A stretch of 64,000 bases of DNA from Bacteroidota bacterium (GTDB taxonomy: Bacteria; Bacteroidota; JABWAT01): contig JAIUNL010000009.1 of the NCBI GenBank assembly GCA_020161835.1, positions 95,956-159,955 on the forward strand. Direction: 5' to 3'. Every line of letters begins with the position of its first letter. The first letter of the stretch is position 1. The position numbers were made by a program, and so were the translations under genes. A model generated the notes under the pieces. That model was not told the DNA's origin. It saw only the letters and a program-made list of their open reading frames with translations, and did not search any database. Of the stretch, positions 17,978 through 27,475 are shown in pieces.

Positions 17978-19027
17978 ATGGCCATTCGTTTCGTTTTCAT
18001 CATGGTTCTTACCGTTTTAACAACACTTTCAGGTGCCATTTTTTTTCTTTCGGAACCGGATAAAGAGCACCCTGAATATCAATGGGACAGTACCGCCTGG
18101 GTTCCATCATACCATGAACAAATGACAAAAATTCTGTCAGATTATGGTATTGAATCAAACTGGATCAAAGTTACAGAACAGTCTGGCCGGCTAATAAAAA
18201 GACCCGTCTATCTGATCATGACACCTGCAGATCTGCCTGTAGCAGATATTCACTTTGCAATGAATGAACAACTCAGTTCAATTTCAAAACTTCGGTTTGA
18301 AGGGTATGATAATAGGCGGGATAAGCAGGTTTCCCTGCATGCATTTGATGGCCGTTCTGTTGTTGCTTCTTACTTTTTTGAGGTTTCTGCAAAAGTCAGC
18401 AGGCCATCATCAGATATTTTCCTGCTTGTTCTGCCCAAACCGGATGAGATAAATATTCCCGATCTGATCAGTGAAAAAAGAATTTCAGCAACCATCCTTC
18501 TTCCCGTAAATGAAGTTAAATCAGCTCAGGGAAAAGCAACTGAACTTTCAAAATCTGCCATTGATTTTGGAATGTATGTTCAGGCCGGTTCAGCAAAACT
18601 CGAAATTAATTCTTCACTTCCGGTCAGCGAAATACTTCAGAGGCGAAACAAATTGGGCATCATCTTCCCGGCGGCTTCCCTATATTATCTGGTAGATGCA
18701 GGAATTAAAATTGACCGGGAAAAATCCCCGAAATTCAGAAACAAACAGGTTCTTACTTCTGAAAACACATTAAAATCTCTAAAAGACCTCGATTTTGTTT
18801 TGGCTACCAATAAAGGGAAGTTTAAATATCAGATTTACCTGGCAGCACAAAATCTGTTTGAAGAAGAAGGTTTAAAATCAAGAGTTGGTGAGCTGGAGAA
18901 GAAGGGATATCGGTTCAGATATTTCAGAGATTTCAATGAAAAAGATTATGCTGATTCAAAATCAATTGCGAAGACAGCTGTTAAACCATCAACCAAGAAA
19001 ACCCCTGCCAAAAAAGTCAGGAAATGA
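17978..19027 (+). CDS. Uncharacterised membrane-anchored protein with lysine-rich tail
   Basis: I do not recognise this 349-aa protein. It has a single N-terminal membrane anchor or signal (FVFIMVLTVLTTLSGAIFFL), a mostly soluble body with alternating strands and helices, and a basic tail rich in Lys, Thr, Ala and Pro (KPSTKKTPAKKVRK). Two half-domains may exist, about 40-160 and 165-290, the second with ISATILLPVNEV and KLGIIFPAASLYYLVDAG. A faint likeness to divergent polysaccharide deacetylases (YibQ type) is possible but not supported by a clear motif. It is the only plus-strand gene in the first 50 kb and overlaps the end of the convergent kinase gene by 11 bases. Confidence 0.75.
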   Translation: MAIRFVFIMVLTVLTTLSGAIFFLSEPDKEHPEYQWDSTAWVPSYHEQMTKILSDYGIESNWIKVTEQSGRLIKRPVYLIMTPADLPVADIHFAMNEQLSSISKLRFEGYDNRRDKQVSLHAFDGRSVVASYFFEVSAKVSRPSSDIFLLVLPKPDEINIPDLISEKRISATILLPVNEVKSAQGKATELSKSAIDFGMYVQAGSAKLEINSSLPVSEILQRRNKLGIIFPAASLYYLVDAGIKIDREKSPKFRNKQVLTSENTLKSLKDLDFVLATNKGKFKYQIYLAAQNLFEEEGLKSRVGELEKKGYRFRYFRDFNEKDYADSKSIAKTAVKPSTKKTPAKKVRK

Positions 19028-22000
19028 CCGGAAGCTGAATATCTATTTTGGTCCATTCTCCCTCCTTACTTTTTATGGTGAGTTGCCCCCTCATATCCTG
19101 AATAATTTTGTGACAGATCGAAAGCCCGAGTCCCATTCCGTCTGACTTTGTACTAAAATTCGGCTCTGTAACCTTATTTACCAGTTCAGCCGGAATTCCT
19201 TTACCGTTATCAGAAATTGTAATAAAAAGCCAGGGTAACTGGTAATTAAATGAAATTTCGATTTCAACAGATTTTAGCCGTTTGGCCTGAATGGCATTTT
19301 TGATCAGGTTATTGAAAACCCGTGAAATTTCATCCTTATCGGCAAGAACCATTTGGCGGATTCCGGTTTGAGTCAATTTAATTTCAGCTTCTTCAGACTG
19401 AAAGAGCCCGGCAGTTTCTTCAGCTACCAGGTACAAATCTACGGGTTCCGGTTTACGGTCAGGCATTCGTGAATAAGTTGCAAATGTTTTTGCAATTCGG
19501 TCAATTGTTTCAATTTCGTTCAGAATTGTCTTCGACATTTTTTCAAAAACCTGATCAAATTTCGGATTCTTGCTCTGAAAGAGACTGATCAGCATTTGTG
19601 TATTCAGTTTAAGCGGATTCAAAGGGTTTTTTATTTCATGAGCAACCTGTTTTGCCATTTCCTGCCAGGCAAGTTGTCTTTCGGCGATGGCAAGACTTTC
19701 TTTATATCTGTTAAGATCTTCGACCATTGAGTTAAAAGAGTGCGCAAATTCCTCCATTTCAGGAACCCCTTTAATATCCACAAAAACCGGATCTTTCTGT
19801 CGGCCAACACGGGAAAAGGCTTGTTCAATTGTCTTGATAGGAAGCAAAAGCCAGTTCACCCATGCCGAGAAAAAGGTAATCAGGAACAGAATAAAAATAA
19901 CATATCCGCTAACCAGATAGCTTCTTGCTGTGTCAATTTCACCTTCAACCACCTGTTTACTTAACAGGTTTGGAATGGCAAGCGTGTAAGCCCCGGCTAC
20001 TTTCCCGGGTATAGGGTAAAAACCGACTATAAACTCAACTTTGTTCAGTTCAAATTCTCTGTAATCAACCATTGCATCAGAACCTGCATTTCCAGGAAGA
20101 TTTTTCTGTCCTTGAATCCAATCGGGCATCAGATTCAGCTTTAACCATTCAGGTCTGGTAGAAAATAAAATCTGGCGGTCTTTATAAACCAGGTAATCCT
20201 GTTCACTTACCGCCCGTTCTGTTTGTTTATCAGTTAACTGGTTAATGACCTGTGGTAAAATCCCCCGATAATAATTTTCAAGAAGTAGTTTTGATGTATT
20301 AACAGCGTGACTCTGAAAGGACTGCTCGAAAAATAAAATCAAGAGCCAGAACGGAATTAAGGAGGCAATAATGACACCAGTAAAAACCCGTTCCCTGAAG
20401 GTAAAGGTCAACTTTCCGTTTTTATACCAACTGATAATCTGAAGTGATAAATAAGTGAGAATCAGCGTAATAATCAGAATGAGCAGATATTGAGAAAACT
20501 GATTCCAATACCAAACAGGCGTGTTCAGCATTCTCGAAACAGCCCAAACCTTTTCTGGATCTTTCGGATTCTGGTAAAAAAAGACCAGGTACTTTTTGTT
20601 CTCTGAGAGTCTTTGTATTTCAGCCTGACCATACCAATCGAGCTTACGAAGTAACCCGCTATCAAGCTTTGCAGGAAACATGGGTAGAATTGAACTTTCA
20701 GCAATCTGACCGGACTGATATAATGCTGCCGTAAATTTGAGTGATTGATTGTCTTCATTTTCATTATTAAGCAACCCAAACCGGCTGATCTCAGTTCTGG
20801 ATTTTGGTTTTACCAGATCAAAAATAAAGAATCCTAAAACTGAGTCCTGATCGCTTTTTATCGTTTCTGCATATCGGCTGATTTCGGATGGACTCCCATT
20901 TTCTGATTTTAAAAGAACGGAAAGTTCACCCTTATCTGGAATTTTATTTAGGAGAGAGTCTGAAAACAAGCTGTCTTCAAGAGCCGTTACCGGAATGTTT
21001 GAACCAAAACTCCATTCAGATAAAAGGTTGATTTCACTGTCATAAATCCTGATTCTAACGTTTAGTCTTTCTCTGCTAAGCAAAGACTGAAGCCAGACCG
21101 AGTAAGCAAAACCGGATTGATTTTCATCAGTTTTATAGAAAAAGTTTTCGTCTGACAGCCTTTTTTTCATGAGGGCTGATGAGTTATTTGCCAGATACTG
21201 AACCCAGCCATCATTTGGGTTGGTAAGTTTAACAGCATGGTTTTTTTGCAGAACATCAAGACGGGATTCATTAAGCGACAGCAAAATAAAAAAGGCAGGA
21301 ACAAAACTTTGTATGAAGATAAGTCCGTACTGATAAAAGGATTTGGTACTGTGTTTCCAGCGGAGACCCCGGTAAACCGAATACCAGGCCGTTCCAGAAA
21401 AAATAAGAAAACCAAGGCTTAACGGGAATAGTTGTGAAGTTGCATTCGGGTTAAAAGCCAGCTGAACGATTACAAAAGAAGTCAAACCAGTCAGAATAAT
21501 TCCCAGCCAATGAAACCATCTGGTTTTTTTCAGGAAATTCAGATGTCTCGCCTTAAACAGAATCCAGATGAAAAGATTTGCCCCGGTTAAAAAGGCAGCA
21601 ATACTGATCAGCATCCAGAAAACAGGTTTTCCAATTGACACATCCAGCGGAAGTCCGGCAACAAACCCATCCAGAAGAAGGGAATCAATTATTGCTCCAA
21701 CGAAAATGTAACAGGCTGAAAGCAGAATGCTTCCGAGAACAAACCAACCGGCCAAACTAAATTTGCCGGGTCTTTGCCGGTTTACCGGAAATTCAACCGA
21801 CATAAAAAGTAACCCAAGACCACAGAACACAACTGAAAAATCCATCCATGAAATAAATGACTGGAAAAGACCATAAGTTTGCTGTCTGATATAGGTAGCC
21901 TGATCAATAAAATTTGGCGGAAAAAATACACTGCTGATTCCGAACCAGATATTTAAAATATAAAAAATGAAAAAGATCGCAGCAATACTACTAAAAAGAA

Positions 22001-22814
22001 GGTTTCTGGGGGTATTTATTCTGAATAGGAACATTATCCCAACAAAAAGGATCAGAAACTCACACAGGTAAATCCCCGAATTCAAAACCTGAAGGTAAGT
22101 TCTCACACTATTTTCGAGTGCCAGATTTAATTGGGTTAAATCGAAATTGAAAAAGGTAGAATCTGAAGAAATCATGCCGGCATAGACACGAATCGGATGT
22201 TTCTCAATGGGTTTATCAGTAGAAAGTGAAACTAGCGGGACCGAAGGAAGATTCAACCGGCTGGCAAAACCTGACGCAAGACTTGGAGAAACAGCTGAAG
22301 ACGGATAATATAAATTATTATAGCCTAAAACCTTAAAAACAACAATTTTGGTTTCATCCTTTTTTCCTGATGAAATCGGTTTAACTGAACCCAGATAAAC
22401 TGCGTCAGATGTTTTAAAGGCGGTTACTAAACCATAAGACGATTTGGGTTGAGATTTAATTGCATCCAGAAGATCATTGGTAAGACCAGTCCAAGCAACA
22501 GGAACCCCAGATTCATTTAAGATGACTATTTCAGAAGCTACTTTATACCCATTGATCAAGGTTCCAACCATTTCCCATTTTTTCTCCCTGATCAGAGAAA
22601 TCAGCAATGAATCAGAAAATGTCCGGTTTTTTGCAAGAACAAATTCTTCACTTTCAGCAGTAAAACTTTGGCGGAGATAAGTCATGAACTGCTTAAATTT
22701 TTCAGAGGAATAAGCATCTTCTCCGCGGGAAGTCTGGGATGAAAAATAAAAAAGAGTCAGGAGAGCCAAAGAAAGAAGAACCAGAGTGGGAATGGCCAGT
22801 TTTTTAAATTTCAT
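19017..22814 (-). CDS. Large multi-pass sensor histidine kinase, NtrY-like C-terminus
   Basis: This 1265-aa protein is unusually long. It has an N-terminal membrane helix and extracytoplasmic region, a block of about eight membrane helices (roughly 245-520), a second extracytoplasmic region (520-770), two helices (775-835), a third sensor stretch, a helix near 955, HAMP (975-1035), HisKA with His1059 in VAHEIKNPL, and a HATPase with NNLIKNAIQA, DNGKGIP and GMGLGL. The kinase core resembles NtrY. No response regulator gene is adjacent. It begins on the last base of the dehydrogenase stop (TAATG) and its 3' end overlaps the plus-strand unknown gene. Confidence 0.9.
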   Translation of the reverse strand: MKFKKLAIPTLVLLSLALLTLFYFSSQTSRGEDAYSSEKFKQFMTYLRQSFTAESEEFVLAKNRTFSDSLLISLIREKKWEMVGTLINGYKVASEIVILNESGVPVAWTGLTNDLLDAIKSQPKSSYGLVTAFKTSDAVYLGSVKPISSGKKDETKIVVFKVLGYNNLYYPSSAVSPSLASGFASRLNLPSVPLVSLSTDKPIEKHPIRVYAGMISSDSTFFNFDLTQLNLALENSVRTYLQVLNSGIYLCEFLILFVGIMFLFRINTPRNLLFSSIAAIFFIFYILNIWFGISSVFFPPNFIDQATYIRQQTYGLFQSFISWMDFSVVFCGLGLLFMSVEFPVNRQRPGKFSLAGWFVLGSILLSACYIFVGAIIDSLLLDGFVAGLPLDVSIGKPVFWMLISIAAFLTGANLFIWILFKARHLNFLKKTRWFHWLGIILTGLTSFVIVQLAFNPNATSQLFPLSLGFLIFSGTAWYSVYRGLRWKHSTKSFYQYGLIFIQSFVPAFFILLSLNESRLDVLQKNHAVKLTNPNDGWVQYLANNSSALMKKRLSDENFFYKTDENQSGFAYSVWLQSLLSRERLNVRIRIYDSEINLLSEWSFGSNIPVTALEDSLFSDSLLNKIPDKGELSVLLKSENGSPSEISRYAETIKSDQDSVLGFFIFDLVKPKSRTEISRFGLLNNENEDNQSLKFTAALYQSGQIAESSILPMFPAKLDSGLLRKLDWYGQAEIQRLSENKKYLVFFYQNPKDPEKVWAVSRMLNTPVWYWNQFSQYLLILIITLILTYLSLQIISWYKNGKLTFTFRERVFTGVIIASLIPFWLLILFFEQSFQSHAVNTSKLLLENYYRGILPQVINQLTDKQTERAVSEQDYLVYKDRQILFSTRPEWLKLNLMPDWIQGQKNLPGNAGSDAMVDYREFELNKVEFIVGFYPIPGKVAGAYTLAIPNLLSKQVVEGEIDTARSYLVSGYVIFILFLITFFSAWVNWLLLPIKTIEQAFSRVGRQKDPVFVDIKGVPEMEEFAHSFNSMVEDLNRYKESLAIAERQLAWQEMAKQVAHEIKNPLNPLKLNTQMLISLFQSKNPKFDQVFEKMSKTILNEIETIDRIAKTFATYSRMPDRKPEPVDLYLVAEETAGLFQSEEAEIKLTQTGIRQMVLADKDEISRVFNNLIKNAIQAKRLKSVEIEISFNYQLPWLFITISDNGKGIPAELVNKVTEPNFSTKSDGMGLGLSICHKIIQDMRGQLTIKSKEGEWTKIDIQLPVIS

Positions 22815-23767
22815 CAGATTACAACCCGGTTTCCGGGAGTTAACCCTTGCATCACTTCTATGATCGCCGTTGCAGCCAGAATTGCCATTTCATTTCTTGT
22901 TTCAAGAGTTGCTGAGCCAATATGCGGGGCGAGAACAACATTATCAAGGGTTAGCAGATCCGGGTGAATTATCGGTTCATTTTCAAAAACATCGAGACCA
23001 GCCCCGTACAAATGACCTGATTTCAGAACTTCTGCAAGTGCCTGTTCATCAATAAGTTCGCCTCTGCCCGTATTGATAAGAATTGACCCTTTTTTCATTT
23101 GCAGCAACCGTTCTCTGCTGAGAATATGACGGGTTTCTGGTGTTAGCGGGGTGTGTAGAGAAATAACGTCACTGTTTTTAATCAGGTCATCAAGTGAAGA
23201 AAACGAAAAAGATTTTTCGGGACTTTCAGCAATTTTTCTGTTATGGTAAACAACAGTCATACCCAATGCCTTAACCCGCCCGGCAAAGGCTGTTCCAATT
23301 TTTCCCATCCCAATAATTCCGCATTGTTTTCCCTGAAATCCAAACCCTGCAAAAAGGTCTGATGCCCATCCTTTAAATTCTCTGTTTCTGCAATATCTGT
23401 CGGCAGGAAGTAGCTTTCTTGCAACTGCAAGGAGCAAACCTAGAGCAAGATCTGCTGTAGCCTGCGTTAGAACATCAGGGGTATTGCAAACAATGACACC
23501 ACGGTTTTTAGCCGCCTGCAAATCGATGTTATTGATACCAACAGCATAATTGGAAATGACTTTAAGTGAGGGCAGCCGGGAAATAAAATCTTGTGAAATC
23601 CGATCTGATAGCAGACAAAGAACACCTGCTGCATCCGGACAGGACTCAAGAAGTTCAGACGAAGGAAGTGGTGTTCTGACATCATGGTAAACCAGATCAA
23701 ACTGATTTTCAAGAAGCCTGATTCCCTCTTCAGGAATGTGCTGTGTAATCAGAACTCGTTTTTTCAT
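22814..23767 (-). CDS. D-2-hydroxyacid dehydrogenase (glyoxylate/hydroxypyruvate reductase-like)
   Basis: This 317-aa NAD(P)-dependent enzyme has the family's dinucleotide motif GIIGMGKIG (150-158) and the catalytic set Arg235 (NTGRGELID), Glu264 (DVFENEP) and His282 (APHIGSAT). The substrate loop is closest to glyoxylate/hydroxypyruvate reductases, but phosphoglycerate and lactate dehydrogenases share these residues, so the substrate is open. Its start overlaps the end of the dihydroorotase-like gene by 38 bases and it is followed with a 1-base overlap by the large kinase gene. Confidence 0.9.
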   Translation of the reverse strand: MKKRVLITQHIPEEGIRLLENQFDLVYHDVRTPLPSSELLESCPDAAGVLCLLSDRISQDFISRLPSLKVISNYAVGINNIDLQAAKNRGVIVCNTPDVLTQATADLALGLLLAVARKLLPADRYCRNREFKGWASDLFAGFGFQGKQCGIIGMGKIGTAFAGRVKALGMTVVYHNRKIAESPEKSFSFSSLDDLIKNSDVISLHTPLTPETRHILSRERLLQMKKGSILINTGRGELIDEQALAEVLKSGHLYGAGLDVFENEPIIHPDLLTLDNVVLAPHIGSATLETRNEMAILAATAIIEVMQGLTPGNRVVI

Positions 23768-25037
23768 GTAAAGAATGTAACCGGTTCCGGGTAAATACCA
23801 TGTCGATTACACCAGAAATTTTATGATTTAAAAAGGGTGTATTTTTTGATTTCGAATGAATTGTTTCTTTGAGAATTGAAAGTGTTTCGAACGGGTCAAT
23901 AATAACAAAATCAGCTTTTGCTCCTTTTTTCAACGGATTCTCTTCAGTTCCAAACCGTCTTCTCGGATTTACAACCAACATTTCGAGCAACTGATCAAGG
24001 GTAAGAATTTGTGTTTTTACCAGGTAAGTATAAGCAAGCGAAAAAGTTGTTTCAAGCGAAATAGCACCAATTGGTGCTGATAAGAAGTCTGTCGTTTTTT
24101 CAATTTCTGATTGTGGGGTGTGCGAAGAACAGATAATATCAAACCCGCCATTTTTCAAACTATTAAGAACGGCATCAAGATCAGAAGGTGCCCTTAACGG
24201 TGGTGAAAGTTTAAAATTAGTATTGTACCAGTCAAGGTTTTCATCTGAAAGAATAAAATAGAAGGGGGCAATTCCTGCCGTTACATTGGTTCCACGGCTT
24301 TTATGGAAGGCCAGTGCTTCAATGCCTTCACGGGTGACAACATTATTAAAATGAAGTTTTGCACCGGTTTCTCTCGATATTTCGCAATCCCGGTGAACCA
24401 TTATCGATTCTGATACTGCAGGAATTCCAGGCAGACCTAACCGAATTGATTGAAATCCGTCATGTAAAACCCCACTTCCCGACATGCTTTTATCTTCCGG
24501 ATTGACAACAACAAGGGAATCATACATTGACAGATATTCACAAGCCCGTTTCATGAAAAGTGAATTCTGAACCGGCAGATTTCCATCTGAAAAAGTGTGC
24601 ACACCTGCTTCAGAAAATGATTTTACAGGAGAAATGAGTTGCCCTTCACAATTCTTGGAAATTGCGGCAACGATTTCAATTCGAATGGGACTGTCTTCAA
24701 TTTTATCTTTGAGATATTCTATAACCTGAAGTGAGTCGATGACAGGCCGGGTATTCGGATAGATAAAAACGGTTGTAAATCCGCCGGCAAGAGCAGCTTC
24801 TGACCCGGTTTTCACAGTTTCACGATATTCAAGTCCGGGCTCACCAAAATTGGCATGGGTATCACAAAATCCGGGAACGAGAAGGCGTCTGTTTCCTTCA
24901 ATTACTTTTGCACCCTGAGCATTAATTTCAGTACCAATTTCAGAAATCAAACCTGTGCTATGAACCAAAACGTCACCAACACCCTTAAACCCACCTGGAT
25001 AAGGATCGTGAATCTCAAAATTTTTAAACAGGATCAT
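23730..25037 (-). CDS. Dihydroorotase-like protein lacking catalytic residues (PyrC' type)
   Basis: This 435-aa protein has the full amidohydrolase fold of class I dihydroorotases (VPGFCDTH, GGFTTVFIYPNTRPV, AVSESIMVHRD), but the metal site is dismantled. The usual HxHxR reads HANFG (His61 kept, Asn63, Gly65), the histidine before ED is Asn179, the HxxHVS position reads HFNNVV (Asn231), the PHH position reads PFY, and the catalytic ATDHAP aspartate is Ser305 (CSSHTP). It is therefore probably not a working dihydroorotase. It overlaps pyrB by 4 bases. In Pseudomonas the inactive PyrC' next to PyrB is needed to assemble aspartate transcarbamoylase, and the same role is inferred here. Confidence 0.85.
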   Translation of the reverse strand: MILFKNFEIHDPYPGGFKGVGDVLVHSTGLISEIGTEINAQGAKVIEGNRRLLVPGFCDTHANFGEPGLEYRETVKTGSEAALAGGFTTVFIYPNTRPVIDSLQVIEYLKDKIEDSPIRIEIVAAISKNCEGQLISPVKSFSEAGVHTFSDGNLPVQNSLFMKRACEYLSMYDSLVVVNPEDKSMSGSGVLHDGFQSIRLGLPGIPAVSESIMVHRDCEISRETGAKLHFNNVVTREGIEALAFHKSRGTNVTAGIAPFYFILSDENLDWYNTNFKLSPPLRAPSDLDAVLNSLKNGGFDIICSSHTPQSEIEKTTDFLSAPIGAISLETTFSLAYTYLVKTQILTLDQLLEMLVVNPRRRFGTEENPLKKGAKADFVIIDPFETLSILKETIHSKSKNTPFLNHKISGVIDMVFTRNRLHSLHEKTSSDYTAHS

Positions 25038-25963
25038 AAAGATGAACTCCTGAATTCATAAATCATTTTCAGTACGGCCATTCTGACTGCCACACCATTG
25101 GTAACCTGTTCAAGTATAATGCTCTTTTCTGAGTCAACAGCATAATGTGAAAGCTCAACACCCCTGTTTACGGGTCCGGGATGCATGATAATGGCATGAC
25201 TTTTCATTTTGCTGATACGGCGTTCGTCAATACCATAAGCTTTGTGAAATTCTATGAGCGAAGGGAGATAACCACTTTCCATTCTTTCCATCTGGATGCG
25301 CAAACTTACCGTTGCATCAAGCTCAGGAAGAATCTGATCAAGCTGGTGATGCAATGTTACTCCAAATCTTTCGAAATGTGCAGGAAGAAGTGTTTTGGGT
25401 CCGATCAGATGAACATTTGCTCCGAGCAGTTTCAGTGCAAAGACAAGTGATCTTGCAACCCTTGAATGAAGAATATCTCCAATAATCCCAACTGACAAAC
25501 CCTTGAATTCGTTGAAATGCTGTTGAAGACTCAATACATCAAGAAGTGCCTGGGTCGGATGTTCGTGAGTACCTTCCCCTGCATTGATAATTGAGGCCTG
25601 AACTGAACGGCTGAGCATGTTACAGATTCCCGATAGTGTGTGTCTGATAACTACCATGTCAATTTTCATGACTTCAAGGTTTTTAATGGTATCAAGAACC
25701 GTTTCACCTTTGGCAGAACTGCTTGACTCATTATTAAAATTTATGACGGTTGCACCCAACCGGCGTTCTGCTAGTTCAAATGAAAACCGGGTACGGGTCG
25801 AATTCTCGAAAAATAAATTGGCAACCGTACAATTTTTTAGATCAGTCAGGTTTTTATCATCCTGATCAAGAAGAGTGCGGTAACGGGCTGCAAGAGCTAA
25901 AATTTCAAGAAGTTCATCACGGGATAGTGTTTCAATGCCGATAAAATGTCTGGATGGAAACAT
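25034..25963 (-). CDS. pyrB: Aspartate carbamoyltransferase catalytic subunit
   Basis: This 309-aa enzyme joins carbamoyl phosphate and aspartate in the second step of pyrimidine synthesis. Carbamoyl phosphate-binding FFENSTRTRFSF (Ser55 to Arg59), Lys85 in SSAKGET, HPTQ (135-138) and the aspartate-binding MHPGPVNRG near the C-terminus are all present. It is followed with a 4-base overlap by a catalytically dead dihydroorotase-like gene, recalling the pyrB-pyrC' pair of Pseudomonas. No pyrI regulatory gene is seen. A GGAG lies just before the start. Confidence 0.96.
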   Translation of the reverse strand: MFPSRHFIGIETLSRDELLEILALAARYRTLLDQDDKNLTDLKNCTVANLFFENSTRTRFSFELAERRLGATVINFNNESSSSAKGETVLDTIKNLEVMKIDMVVIRHTLSGICNMLSRSVQASIINAGEGTHEHPTQALLDVLSLQQHFNEFKGLSVGIIGDILHSRVARSLVFALKLLGANVHLIGPKTLLPAHFERFGVTLHHQLDQILPELDATVSLRIQMERMESGYLPSLIEFHKAYGIDERRISKMKSHAIIMHPGPVNRGVELSHYAVDSEKSIILEQVTNGVAVRMAVLKMIYEFRSSSL

Positions 25964-26024
25964 AATAGGAGTTAATCAGGAAGAGAAAATGCGTTTCAGA
26001 TTGAATGTTTTAAGAATAGATGAT

Positions 26025-26055
26025 AAAAAAAAACCGAAACAAAGTTTCGGTTTTT
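26025..26055 (-). terminator. Rho-independent terminator after FnIII-like gene
   Basis: On the minus strand AAACCGAAAC pairs with GTTTCGGTTT around a 3-base loop and runs into nine T bases. It ends transcription of the gene at 26055-26462 ahead of pyrB. Confidence 0.88.
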
Positions 26056-26462
26056 CACTTAAACATGGCCTTTATTGAGCCCCACGTTTTCCTTACGGAA
26101 GTTGTTGTATAAACTCCGCTTCCTTCTAGAAACGTTGTCCCAGCCCGGGATACCATTTTCAGGCGGTAGGTAACCGTGTTTCCCTGAGATTTATACAATC
26201 CGAGATCAATAAACTGATAAACTGTTCCTTCACCCTGAGGGCTGAAGGTTTTAATAACTTCAAAATCTGTCTGATTATCTTTTTTTCTTTCAAGATCAAA
26301 CTGAACAAGCCCGGATTCACCAGAACTTTTCCATTCAAGAAGAATTCTGTCACCCAATGATCTCACCTTAAAATAATCAATAAGCAGATTATCAGGAGAA
26401 AACCCTGTTGTCAGAAGTCCAAAACCAGCAAAAGTTAAAAGAAGAAAAAGTTTTTTCATCAT
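26055..26462 (-). CDS. Small secreted protein with fibronectin III-like domain
   Basis: This 135-aa protein has a signal peptide (KKLFLLLTFAGFGLLTTGF) and a single beta-sandwich domain of the FnIII-like kind seen before T9SS sorting domains in FCB secreted proteins: ILLEWKSSGESGLVQFDLER, FEVI, then VTYRLKMV. No sorting domain follows, so it may be a stand-alone periplasmic or surface protein. It is a single-gene unit with its own terminator. Function unknown. Confidence 0.8.
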   Translation of the reverse strand: MMKKLFLLLTFAGFGLLTTGFSPDNLLIDYFKVRSLGDRILLEWKSSGESGLVQFDLERKKDNQTDFEVIKTFSPQGEGTVYQFIDLGLYKSQGNTVTYRLKMVSRAGTTFLEGSGVYTTTSVRKTWGSIKAMFK

Positions 26463-26530
26463 GTTGTAAAGGTAATAGATAGCAAAGACTGTGTCAAGAG
26501 GTATTTATCCAGACACTGGTTTGGATTCAA

Positions 26531-27397
26531 TTACTTGTTTTTCAGTAGGTCAAGCTGATAATCTGCATTCCTGGACCAGGCGGCATCTGCTTTGGCATTT
26601 TTGAAGGCAGCTTTCGCTTCTGTATACTTCCCTAATCCCTTAAGTGAACGACCTAATTCGTAATAATTTGCACCTTTTCTGTTGGCTGATCCTTTTTTCA
26701 ATTCAATTGATTTTCCGATAGACTCAGCAGCAAGTTCAAATTTTCCCAATTCATTGTAAGATATCCCCAAACGAAGAAAGAGTTCATCATTTTTCGGGTC
26801 AACCTCTGTTCCCTTTTTAAAAGTTACAACAGCTTCGTCCTGATTAGAATTTTCTGAATGGGCAATTCCCAGATAATAATAGGCAAACGGATCTTTGGGC
26901 TGAAGTTCAATTGCCTTTTTTAAATTTTTCACAGCGTCATTATATTTCTTTGCTGCAATGTAGGCACGGCCGATACTGATGTAATTATCCTGCTCATTCG
27001 GAACGGTTTCAATTCCCTTTTGATAAATGGCAATGGCATCTGCAGTTTTTCCAACTTGTTCGTAGGATTTACCAAGAAGATTATAGGACTGTGAAAAGGC
27101 AGGCTCAACTTCAACAGCTTTTTTCAATGAAGAAATGGCCTTTTCAAATTCATTCAATCGCCTTTGGGCAACGGCTAGATTATAGTAATATCTGGCAGCC
27201 TTGCCATATGTTGCAATTGCACTTTCGTATTGGGCAATTGCTTCAGTATATTGATTTTTCTTCAGGAATGAATTGCCTTCATTAAAGATTTTATTGGCCT
27301 GGTTTTCTTCCTCTGAATTTTTTGAATCCTGAGAAAAACCTGTGACAGAGATCAGGGTGAAAAAACCAAAAAACAGAATTCTTTTAAAAAAAGCCAT
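26531..27397 (-). CDS. Secreted TPR-repeat protein
   Basis: I start this at the ATG at 27397, which begins the signal peptide (MAFFKRILFFGFFTLISVTG) and has GGAG shortly before it; an in-frame ATG at 27421 is also possible. The 288-aa protein is almost wholly TPR repeats in tandem (FNEGNSFLKKNQYTEAIAQY, YYNLAVAQRRLNEFEKAI, YNLLGKSYEQVGKTADAI, YYYLGIAHSENSNQDEAV, YYELGRSLKGLGKYTEAKAA). It is likely a periplasmic scaffold. It sits alone between the FnIII-like gene and another TPR gene. Confidence 0.85.
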   Translation of the reverse strand: MAFFKRILFFGFFTLISVTGFSQDSKNSEEENQANKIFNEGNSFLKKNQYTEAIAQYESAIATYGKAARYYYNLAVAQRRLNEFEKAISSLKKAVEVEPAFSQSYNLLGKSYEQVGKTADAIAIYQKGIETVPNEQDNYISIGRAYIAAKKYNDAVKNLKKAIELQPKDPFAYYYLGIAHSENSNQDEAVVTFKKGTEVDPKNDELFLRLGISYNELGKFELAAESIGKSIELKKGSANRKGANYYELGRSLKGLGKYTEAKAAFKNAKADAAWSRNADYQLDLLKNK

Positions 27398-27475
27398 TGA
27401 GGGTCTCCTGTTACTTTTCAATTGAGTATAAAATTTAAAAATAATTCAATCTAACGACGTTATCAAACAAATTTG

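Noticed and set aside
23730..25037. Calling this gene a functional dihydroorotase
   Set aside because: Most metal-binding and catalytic residues are replaced, so the fold alone does not support the activity.
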